Shown here one piece after another: positions 35,180 to 44,468 of a DNA stretch of 64,000 bases. The position numbers were made by a program, and so were the translations under genes. Under the pieces are notes generated by a model that was given only the letters and a program-made list of their open reading frames with translations, was not told where the DNA came from and ran no database searches. Origin of the DNA: Rhizopus arrhizus. Lineage: Eukaryota; Mucoromycota; Mucoromycetes; Mucorales; Rhizopodaceae. Where the stretch lies: positions 1,178,001-1,242,000 of the forward strand of contig JAKZZE010000007.1 in NCBI GenBank assembly GCA_024220505.1, read 5' to 3'. The first letter of the stretch is position 1. Each line of letters begins with the position of its first letter.

Positions 35180-36101
35180 GAGTGGATATGAAGAAAACAA
35201 ATATAACAAATGTCGTACACTAAAACAGTACTCTAATTCTTAAAAATGACTTAATTACTTGAGCTGAGGAGGCTGAGTAATCATTTCTTGCAAGAATTAT
35301 CTAAAGATGGTTTTACTTATAGCTTTTTTATGTATAAATAAATATACACTGTGCATCGAAGTAAGAAGCTTCATTATCCGCTTACATCCCTTCCTTTTTT
35401 TTCTTCAATCTCAACAAAAGCTTACTATCTAATTATCTGTAATAATCCCTGTTTAATCTAATATATAGAGTCGAGCCCTGAATCAATCGTGTTTTAAGGT
35501 ACAATTAAGGATGAATTTTTATTTGCCGGGTTTCTTTTTTTAGAAATTACTTGTTACCTAAATTGAGACGGCTGGGACAGTTGGTACGGTAAATTTTGGC
35601 GGTTTAGAAAAATCTAATTGGCGATTACAAAAAAAGAAATCGTCTTTTACAAATAAAGTAATTCTCGATTATTGAAAATTATAGTTGTCGGTCATGGAAA
35701 ATTGTAGTTGCAGTTACTTCAAATGCACTTGTCGGTTAGTCCTTATAGCTTTTGTAGCCATTCCAAGCGTCAAATTATGAACTACTATACTCGAACACCT
35801 TTCTAACCTGTTTATTCATTACAGTGACTTGCGTGTGAAAATCCACTTTCGATGATTATCAACTCCCCCAAAAAAAACCCCCTTGATGCAAAGAATCTTT
35901 GATGATGAAGAATACGCCAGATAAATAATTAAAAAGCTATTGTTATACTTTGATAACCTGTTTTTAATTAGAGCGAGTTGTCCTCTTGTCAATACGCTCA
36001 GTTGGAAGACAGATGCAACTGTATATACCTATATCGTTGGTTTAAAAGAACTTCCTGAAAATGATATATAACATCATACCATATCTTTTTTGCTCATTGT
36101 T
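34898..36101. other. intergenic upstream of myosin V
   Basis: Presumed myosin promoter and AT-rich spacer. It holds an (ATT)n microsatellite at about 35150-35180 and no recognisable gene. It marks the transition from the compact gene block to the transposon nest. Confidence 0.5.
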
Positions 36102-36664
36102 TCAAAGTTCAAGCTGGCTGGAACAAGTTATTACATCGTTTTGATGTAGGTGAGGGTACCATTTAATAGTTTCCTTTAATCCATCCATCATTATATCTAA
36201 TGCGTTCTTTCTTCCATTGTCTAAACCAAAAATACCAGCTGGATAATTGGGGTATTTTGCCTCCATCTCTATTGCTACCTTAACTAACAACTTCACATAC
36301 ACATTTTTTGCTTCCTGTCCATCCAAATAATTCTTCATCTCTTGAAAATTAACAATGTAAGCACCATTAACAGCATTTTCATAAAAGGTGGTGCGTGTAA
36401 AGGAGAGCTACAATTCAGCCATCATATCTTTGGTTATAGCTTGCTTACTGCAAAGAACATATAACAACTCGGAGGCAAAGTGATAGATATTGAATGCCTT
36501 ATGTTTCTGTGATGCATGACCATAAAAATATACTGGAATAATCGGCATAAACTTCTTTAAATATGAATGAAGGCAGTGGTATCCCCAAAGCTTGTATGAA
36601 CAATTCTTAAAGCACTGATCTAGTAACCGCTCGGTGTTCATATATGGTTGTTGGGTTGTTGGTA
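36102..36664 (-). pseudogene. unknown ORF, downstream part, interrupted by pogo-like element
   Basis: One frame with a single TAG (36408) runs from the pogo insertion to the stop at 36102. Notable blocks: RLLDQCFKNCSYKLWGYHCL, YLKKFMPIIPVYFYGHASQK and YPNYPAGIFGLDNGRKNAL. I do not recognise the family. Removing the element at 36665-38947 and one TA joins this frame to an open frame on the far side (38950-39044) without a stop, so it was one reading frame before insertion. The stop at 36408 shows decay. It may itself be part of an older mobile element. Confidence 0.5.
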
Positions 36665-38947
36665 CAGTAGCCACTCTATTTAAGGGTATTTTCTATTTGT
36701 GGGTGTATATCAAAAGAACGACATAGGTCCCCAGCATAAATACCACTATACCACTAAATAGAAAAATTTTTAGAAGTGATAGTTTTTTGGACACTCTAAC
36801 AATAAATTTTTTACTTTGTAAAATAAAATCGAAGATCTGTTTGCTCTTTTGACTATATTTAATTCAGCACAAGAGTCAGCCAATCTCATTCGAATTCGGC
36901 GGTGTAATTTACAATCAAGATCGTCCAAAGGAAATTTGTACATGAGAATAGTTTCATAGGCTTCTCTCAACCGTTTCTTACACTCTACTATATCGACACG
37001 TTGCTCATCTTGCTCTGTATTATCATTTTCTTCTGTTTCATCTATGTTGCCTTCTGCTGTTTCTTCATTATTAGTAGTACTTATTGTATAACATACTATC
37101 ATCTCGCTTTCACCTGCTTCAAGGTTCAACTGGATAACATCAGTAACTTTGTTGTCAAAGTTCCTGGGGAGGTCTGGGAGCATTCCATTTATTGTTTCTG
37201 GTTTTACTTTAAGCCATGCATTAGCTAGAAAAAACATAGCCTGAGCTTGATCCATTTTGTAAGCATCCGGATTATCCGACTTTTTACTGATATACAGACA
37301 TAAAGCACAGTCGTACTGCTGGGCTCCGAAGTGTGCCTTAAAGTTGTCACTGATTCCTGTGTATACAAAATATGAATGAGTAAACTGTAAAACAAAAAGA
37401 CAGCTTATATAGCATTTTATCAACAAATAATAGGCTACCTGCATCAAGAGTCTGAAGCTTGCTAGTCGTGTTTGCTAGGAGAAATATCAATTTAATATTG
37501 TTGAGCAGAATTCTTATTTTATGAGCGGATGCATTATCCAAAAGAAGAGCAATTTTTCGATTCTGTCTTCCAAAGGCAATATTTAACTTTTTCACGTATG
37601 TTGTCATCCAAGCATTAGTAGAATAATGGTATTCAATTTCATGTTTTTTTTTCCAATTGCAGTCATGGATAACAAATTAGCTCTTGTTTTAAAACACTTG
37701 GGGCTCTTGTGTTGTCCGATAACAACTGGACGCCCTTTGTAAGTCCCATCCGATTTACAGAGCAATCCAACTGTCAGACGGGTTTTACTTTTTTTTAGGC
37801 CACCAAGCGACTCGGAACATATGGTTCTTCTTGGTGGTTGCTGGTAATATAAGCCTGTTTCATCAAAGTTCATGATATTTGCAGGATCATATGGCCCAAG
37901 AAGTTCTTCTATCTTCCTCAATTCGTTCTGGATGTTTTCAGAAGGGATGTCTACCGAGGCACTTTCACTATGCATTGGCCTGCATTTTACTCCAATTCGC
38001 TTAAAAAGTTTGTGAGCCATCCAGAAGAAAATGAAATTTCATTTTCAAGGATTCTATACTTCACTCAAGCAACATGTCTTACATATCGAAGGATTGAGTC
38101 TCGATTGACTGGCAGATTGTTATTGTTCATGTCTGCAACAAACTTTACTACTTCATCATCAAGTTGAGGATAGCGTGTTGTTGTTGTTAGACTTTTGCCA
38201 TTATTGACAACATTAATATTAATATATAACGTTTCAGCATTGTTGAGAATGTTTGATATAGTCTGTTGGGCAAGTGGTTGATCTAAATTGAATTTCTTCA
38301 TAGCCCATTTACCTAATTCTGTTTGATTAAGCTGGCCAGTAGCATTTGATCCAAAAGCTCAATTTTTTGAGAAATAGAAAGGCGTACACGTTTATTATTA
38401 GACATTTTTTTATAGATAGAATCTAAAGAAGGAAAGAAAATAACTTGTTAGATCAAATATGTATTCTCATCAAAATTATTTTGAGTCTACTCGTATATTA
38501 TCCTTCCAGTAACTTTGATCAAGTTTTGATTTGTTAATGTCTTTACACAATTACCAAACCTATATCAACCGACAGTGGCCTATGTGGAAACATGTTGTAC
38601 AAACATGTCTATAATGTAGCTACTGTAATAATTTAAGGCTTAATTATAACCGAAAAGAGAGAACTCAGAAATTTATTATATTAAAACGTTGTTCTTTTCT
38701 TTTTTTTTTTTTTTTTTTTATTTCTCAATTGATTATTTATATTTATACTTTTCATCATGGAAGATATAGATACTTGTGGATTCTTCTAGAGGATTCGAAG
38801 ACTCCATAATAATTCACATCATTACAGCTACAATACATATTAAGTGACTTCGATTTGTAGCAGCCACGAAATTCAATTTAAGGGTATGTTCTATTTAAGG
38901 GTGGATATTCCAAAAATTTTGGCCACCCTTAAATAGAGCAGCTACTG
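36665..38947 (-). mobile_element. pogo/Tigger-like DNA transposon
   Basis: 2283 bp bounded by inverted ends that both begin CAGTAG and share CTCTATTTAAGGGT (22 bp with two mismatches), flanked by TA on each side (36663-36664 and 38948-38949), the expected pogo target duplication. It encodes a DDE_1 transposase on the minus strand. The right end carries an extra partial copy of the terminal motif (38890-38903). It lies inside the unknown ORF described at 36102-36664. Confidence 0.85.
36770..38405 (-). pseudogene. pogo/CENP-B-like DDE_1 transposase, frameshifted
   Basis: Starts MSNNKRVRLSISQKIELLDQ (psq-type HTH). A one-base loss then shifts into ATGQLNQTELGKWAMKKFNL, followed by a CENP-B-type second HTH (QLDDEVVKFVADMNNNNLPV). 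A TGA at about 38065 and another shift near 38010 precede the catalytic core. The core has NIMNFDETGLYYQ (first Asp), KIALLLDNASAHK (second Asp) and SKLQTLDAGI (third Asp), the last split by an 80-nt intron at about 37357-37438. The C-terminal region has an acidic stretch and SCAELNIVKRANRS. All three Asp are kept but at least three disruptions make it inactive. Confidence 0.8.
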
Positions 38948-38949
38948 TA

Positions 38950-39044
38950 GCTTTTCTTTGATAACCCCATTCATTCCTCCCCTTTCACATTTTTTACTCT
39001 TGCTCCCAAAAGAAGTTTTTTTTCTAAGCATGAACATCCTAAAT
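38950..39044 (-). pseudogene. unknown ORF, upstream part
   Basis: Open frame reading MFMLRKKTSFGSKSKK then ERGGMNGVIKEKL up to the pogo insertion point, in phase with the frame at 36408-36664. It is cut off upstream at about 39045 by the terminal sequence of the mariner-like remnant that forms the outer part of the large inverted repeat. Confidence 0.45.
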
Positions 39045-39600
39045 GATTGATCTGGTCCGGGCGGATGTTTATTATATTATTTCTGCGCTCAATTGGACCT
39101 TAAACAAAAGATTGTGTTAAAAAAAAAAATGATGCTAACTAAGAAATGGCTGGCCGTTTGTTATGAAATGATTGTCCTTGCTGAGAAATTACTTTGTCCT
39201 TAAAGAGAGTTCAATTTATCGGTTTCTTTATCAGATTGTCATTTAGGTATAAATGAATGTTTATTAAAATAAGTAGCTAACTAGATCTAAATTCGCGTCT
39301 TTAACCAACCAATTCATAGTCTTTCTAAATAAACTTTTATCACGTATTCAAACACTGGAAAATTGTGTTCGTTAATGTTCTAGGAGATATTGTTGACGAA
39401 AATGGAGATGAGGCGATGGACTGCGGAAGAGGACGTCAATCCCCACAACATCGAGCAGCTTCACTCAATATTCTGGTAACCAGCCACCAGATCGCGACAT
39501 GAGTGACCCAGAACTTATTATATGGGGTAATCTACCTACATTGAATTTTCAAATAGATCAGCCAAGATTTAGGAATTGATAAAGAGGGCAATCATTATTT
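39045..39600 (+). mobile_element. mariner-like element remnant, left terminal part
   Basis: Begins with GGTCCGGGCGGATG...TGCGCTCAATTGGACC, similar to the terminal sequence next to element E (16560-16612). At 39397-39420 it codes IVDENGDEAMD, similar to the acidic transposase N-termini of elements E (NENGEDPME) and F (NDDGDEVM). The rest of the transposase is replaced by unrelated repeats. From 39113 inward it belongs to the left arm of the large inverted repeat; the inverted copy ends at 44356. Confidence 0.6.
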
Positions 39601-40974
39601 TTCAAAGAATCAAAAGACAAGTATCACTAAGGGCCCATCCAGATTAACTGAAGACAGTACCCCCCACAAAGCAACATGGCAGGTGTGAGAGGATTCCTTC
39701 GCCGTCACTAAGCTCCAGTGCAATAATGAACGCAATAATCACTGTTCAAAGAATTGAAAAGCAAGCATCACTAAGGGCCCATCCAGATTAACTGAAGACA
39801 GTACCCCCCACAGAGCAACATGGCAGGTGTGAGAGGATTCCTCCATTATTGCACTGGGTGTTTCACTATGATTCGTTTTCTCAACAAAAGTATGCACATA
39901 CAAAAAAAAAAAAAGAAAAGAGTAAAAGTTAATTATTTGATTGCAATTGTAAACGAGACAAGCTATAAACTTACCATAATTAGTTCTACCAAACTCCAAA
40001 GCAACAGCGAACGCAATAATCATCTTTTAAAGAATCAAAAGACAAGTATCACTAAGGGCCCATCCAGATTAACTGAAGACAGTACCCCCCACAGAGCAAC
40101 ATGGCAGGTGTGAGAGGATTCCTTCGCCGTCACTAAGCTCCAGTGCAATAATGAACGCAATAATCACTGTTCAAAGAATTGAAAAGCAAGCATCACTAAG
40201 GGCCCATCCAGATTAACTGAAGACAGTACCCCCCACAGAGCAATATGGCAGGTGTGAGAGGATTCCTTCGTCATTACGTTGAGCCTTGTATTATCAGATA
40301 TCAAAAAGAAATACAACGACGGAGAGCGGGATGACGTAAACTAGATATTTATTGTGATTTTTTTCAAGCAAATCTTAGAGTTCGAGGAAAAAGTGACGTA
40401 AGCAAGATCAAAGAAACAGTGTAACTTGTTAGTACTTGGGATTTGGATCGTATTAAAGTGATATAGTGTAACTTGTCGGTTATAATGTAGTTAGACGTGC
40501 TTACGGAGGTAAATTTAAGTGTTAGGTTGTTAGAGTTGAAAGAGTTTTTCTTGATAAGAGCAAGATTTAAGCAAAAGCTTGTTATATTTGTCGTTGATAG
40601 TGACCACCAGATCTTATGTGTAAGATCAATGCAATGTTTCTTGAAAAGGTTATGGGATTTAAAGTATATAATAAAAATATCAGGAACTTTATAGGTAAAG
40701 ATAGCCTGTTTATAATATAAGTGATTCTTTATTGGTATGAATAAGATAGAATGAGAATATCAAAGAAAATAATTGTTGGGATATTTATACTAGTTATGGT
40801 TGTTCTTTTTTTTTTTTGAACTTTATTTCATTTTTTAACTATGTTTGATTGTTTGACAATCCTGGTTGCCTTCGCTTCGGACTCCGAAGTGGTACAAGCT
40901 CTCTGAGCCACGCTTTATTTTCAATATTTATAATACAAAACTATATTATTTCCCCTTTTTCCCTAGATCTTTCT
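39113..40974 (+). repeat. left arm of a giant near-perfect inverted repeat
   Basis: 1862 bp whose reverse complement is found at 41647-44356. Identity is essentially complete over long stretches: an accidental 65-codon frame at 40497-40694 and its mirror at 41928-42125 translate identically. The arm contains the mariner remnant, one 425-bp repeat unit with four copies of a shared about 75-bp block, an LTR-like segment and the left end of DIRS element D. Confidence 0.92.
40430..40847 (+). repeat. LTR-like repeat in left arm
   Basis: Related to 10046-10345 through the TGACCACCAGATCTTAT core, the GATCTTA/TAAGATC hairpin and ATCAGGAACTTT. It lies between the 425-bp repeats and DIRS D. The mirrored copy is at 41774-42190. 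Confidence 0.55.
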
Positions 40975-40989
40975 AAGGAGTCACTATTC

Positions 40990-41576
40990 ATGTTCGTGAA
41001 CCAAAGGAGAGTCAAAGGAAGTTTATCAAGTTAGGTTTATTAACCGAAGACACTCGACAAGAAGTTTGTGTGGTGAGAACGTTGGAAAGATTTATGCAAC
41101 AAACAGTGGAACTTCGACAGTCGTTACCAGAAGATCGCAGTCTCTTTCTTACTTATTTACAGGAAGACAAAGCCAATGAAGAGTCGAAAAGTGCAGCGCC
41201 ATCTACAATCGCAAACTGAATTAAGAATCATATGAAGAAGGCAGGAATTGATGAAGCTTACAAACCACACTCAATACGTTCAGCTGTTAGTACCAAAGCC
41301 GTGATGCTAGGAAATTCTATTGAAAGGGTCAAGGATCATGCTAATTGGAGTCAAGCCTCAAATACCTTTGAGAAATATTACTATAAGCCATCCATGAAAC
41401 AACATTCAAGCACGAAGATCCAGAATTCAATTTTTGCTGCTGAAAACCATATCACTTCGGAGTCCGAAGCGAAGGCAACCAGGATTGTGTTAGGAACGTC
41501 AAACAATACTAATGTTGCCGAAGAGAAGGACGAAGAAGTGGTACAGACCCTGCCCTGGTACCGAAGAATATTTTAA
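40990..41576 (+). pseudogene. DIRS D tyrosine recombinase C-terminal fragment
   Basis: Begins mid-domain at VREPKESQRKFIKLGLLTED, then PEDRSLFLTYLQ. A TGA near 41218 replaces the conserved Trp of IANWIKNHM. Next come HSIRSAVSTKAVMLGNS (HxxR) and HANWSQASNTFEKYYYKP (nucleophile Tyr), ending PWYRRIF. Box A Arg and everything upstream are deleted. Confidence 0.85.
41451..41546 (+). repeat. DIRS D internal complementary region
   Basis: The first half (CACTTCGGAGTCCGAAGCGA...) is the reverse complement of the left outer end. The second half (TGTTGCCGAAGAGAAGGACG...) is complementary to a right outer end that is no longer present at 41720-41773. The centre (GTGTTAGGAACGTC) contains ten bases absent from both present-day ends. 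Confidence 0.88.
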
Positions 41577-41773
41577 CTCATTATCGATTTATCTTTATAT
41601 GCCCGCCCCAAAAAAAAAAAAAAAATTGAATTCATATAGCTTAGCCAGAAAGATCTAGGGAAAAAGGGGAAATAATATAGTTTTGTATTATAAATATTGA
41701 AAATAAAGCGTGGCTCAGAGAGCTTGTACCACTTCGGAGTCCGAAGCGAAGGCAACCAGGATTGTCAAACAAT

Positions 41774-42190
41774 CAAACATAGTTAAAAAATGAAATAAAG
41801 TTCAAAAAAAAAAAAAGAACAACCATAACTAGTATAAATATCCCAACAATTATTTTCTTTGATATTCTCATTCTATCTTATTCATACCAATAAAGAATCA
41901 CTTATATTATAAACAGGCTATCTTTACCTATAAAGTTCCTGATATTTTTATTATATACTTTAAATCCCATAACCTTTTCAAGAAACATTGCATTGATCTT
42001 ACACATAAGATCTGGTGGTCACTATCAACGACAAATATAACAAGCTTTTGCTTAAATCTTGCTCTTATCAAGAAAAACTCTTTCAACTCTAACAACCTAA
42101 CACTTAAATTTACCTCCGTAAGCACGTCTAACTACATTATAACCGACAAGTTACACTATATCACTTTAATACGATCCAAATCCCAAGTAC
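41774..42190 (-). repeat. LTR-like repeat in right arm (mirror copy)
   Basis: Reverse complement of 40430-40847 with no difference that I could find in the shared core or the 65-codon frame. Confidence 0.55.
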
Positions 42191-42354
42191 TAACAAGTTA
42201 CACTGTTTCTTTGATCTTGCTTACGTCACTTTTTCCTCGAACTCTAAGATTTGCTTGAAAAAAATCACAATAAATATCTAGTTTACGTCATCCCGCTCTC
42301 CGTCGTTGTATTTCTTTTTGATATCTGATAATACAAGGCTCAACGTAATGACGA

Positions 42355-43850
42355 AGGAATCCTCTCACACCTGCCATATTGCTCTGTGGGGGGTACTGTC
42401 TTCAGTTAATCTGGATGGGCCCTTAGTGATGCTTGCTTTTCAATTCTTTGAACAGTGATTATTGCGTTCATTATTGCACTGGAGCTTGGTGACGGCGAAG
42501 GAATCCTCTCACACCTGCCATGTTGCTCTGTGGGGGGTACTGTCTTCAGTTAATCTGGATGGGCCCTTAGTGATACTTGTCTTTTGATTCTTTAAAAGAT
42601 GATTATTGCGTTCGCTGTTGCTTTGGAGTTTGGTAGAACTAATTATGGTAAGTTTATAGCTTGTCTCGTTTACAATTGCAATCAAATAATTAACTTTTAC
42701 TCTTTTCTTTTTTTTTTTTTGTATGTGCATACTTTTGTTGAGAAAACGAATCATAGTGAAACACCCAGTGCAATAATGGAGGAATCCTCTCACACCTGCC
42801 ATGTTGCTCTGTGGGGGGTACTGTCTTCAGTTAATCTGGATGGGCCCTTAGTGATGCTTGCTTTTCAATTCTTTGAACAGTGATTATTGCGTTCATTATT
42901 GCACTGGAGCTTAGTGACGGCGAAGGAATCCTCTCACACCTGCCATGTTGCTCTGTGGGGGGTACTGTCTTCAGTTAATCTGGATGGGCCCTTAGTGATA
43001 CTTGTCTTTTGATTCTTTAAAAGATGATTATTGCGTTCGCTGTTGCTTTGGAGTTTGGTAGAACTAATTATGGTAAGTTTATAGCTTGTCTCGTTTACAA
43101 TTGCAATCAAATAATTAACTTTTACTCTTTTCTTTTTTTTTTTTTGTATGTGCATACTTTTGTTGAGAAAACGAATCATAGTGAAACACCCAGTGCAATA
43201 ATGGAGGAATCCTCTCACACCTGCCATGTTGCTCTGTGGGGGGTACTGTCTTCAGTTAATCTGGATGGGCCCTTAGTGATGCTTGCTTTTCAATTCTTTG
43301 AACAGTGATTATTGCGTTCATTATTGCACTGGAGCTTGGTGACGGCGAAGGAATCCTCTCACACCTGCCATGTTGCTCTGTGGGGGGTACTGTCTTCAGT
43401 TAATCTGGATGGGCCCTTAGTGATACTTGTCTTTTGATTCTTTAAAAGATGATTATTGCGTTCGCTGTTGCTTTGGAGTTTGGTAGAACTAATTATGGTA
43501 AGTTTATAGCTTGTCTCGTTTACAATTGCAATCAAATAATTAACTTTTACTCTTTTCTTTTTTTTTTTTGTATGTGCATACTTTTGTTGAGAAAACGAAT
43601 CATAGTGAAACACCCAGTGCAATAATGGAGGAATCCTCTCACACCTGCCATGTTGCTCTGTGGGGGGTACTGTCTTCAGTTAATCTGGATGGGCCCTTAG
43701 TGATGCTTGCTTTTCAATTCTTTGAACAGTGATTATTGCGTTCATTATTGCACTGGAGCTTAGTGACGGCGAAGGAATCCTCTCACACCTGCCATGTTGC
43801 TTTGTGGGGGGTACTGTCTTCAGTTAATCTGGATGGGCCCTTAGTGATAC
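42355..43850 (-). repeat. 425-bp tandem repeat, three units, each with two 75-bp blocks
   Basis: Identical landmarks recur at 42599, 43024 and 43449, a period of exactly 425 bp. Each unit has two copies of a block beginning GGAATCCTCTCACACCTGCC and ending GGGCCCTTAGTGAT, spaced about 150 and 275 bp. That gives eight blocks here against four in the left arm. An identical 94-codon frame appears in each unit but has no coding character I recognise. Units differ by single bases (for example CTTGGTGACGG versus CTTAGTGACGG). Confidence 0.92.
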
Positions 43851-44468
43851 TTGTCTTTTGATTCTTTGAAAAATAATGATTGCCCTCTTTATCAATTCCT
43901 AAATCTTGGCTGATCTATTTGAAAATTCAATGTAGGTAGATTACCCCATATAATAAGTTCTGGGTCACTCATGTCGCGATCTGGTGGCTGGTTACCAGAA
44001 TATTGAGTGAAGCTGCTCGATGTTGTGGGGATTGACGTCCTCTTCCGCAGTCCATCGCCTCATCTCCATTTTCGTCAACAATATCTCCTAGAACATTAAC
44101 GAACACAATTTTCCAGTGTTTGAATACGTGATAAAAGTTTATTTAGAAAGACTATGAATTGGTTGGTTAAAGACGCGAATTTAGATCTAGTTAGCTACTT
44201 ATTTTAATAAACATTCATTTATACCTAAATGACAATCTGATAAAGAAACCGATAAATTGAACTCTCTTTAAGGACAAAGTAATTTCTCAGCAAGGACAAT
44301 CATTTCATAACAAACAGCCAGCCATTTCTTAGTTAGCATCATTTTTTTTTTAACACATTTTTTTTTTTTGTAAATAAACAGTTTATTTTTATTTATAAAA
44401 TATATTAGGAGTCACACGTCTGAGAGCGGTGTGAACCAAAAGAAACAGAGTTTAAGCGATGGAACATG

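Larger units (their letters stand above)
40848..41773 (+). mobile_element. DIRS-type element D, heavily deleted (926 bp)
   Basis: Left terminal repeat (40848-40974), a 3' recombinase fragment, internal complementary region (41451-41546), the C-run/A-run with TTGAA, and the right terminal repeat (41647-41773). Gag, RT-RNase H and the 5' half of the recombinase are gone. Unlike elements A and B, its two outer ends are perfect inverted copies of each other, including the same internal 10-base loss relative to the internal region. It forms the centre of the giant inverted repeat. Confidence 0.9.
41647..44356 (-). repeat. right arm of the giant inverted repeat
   Basis: 2710 bp, the reverse complement of 39113-40974 plus two extra tandem 425-bp units (848 bp longer). 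It ends at 44356 exactly at the poly(A) tail of the minus-strand LINE, so the outer part of the arm (the mariner terminus present on the left at 39045-39112) was cut off or displaced by that insertion. Confidence 0.92.

Noticed and set aside
42599..43308. Identical 94-codon frame repeated in the 425-bp units as a gene array
   Set aside because: No codon character or family match, it runs through a T tract, and the same DNA is equally open on the other strand.
42355..43850. CRISPR-like array
   Set aside because: Units are identical over their full 425 bp with no variable spacers, and the genome is eukaryotic.
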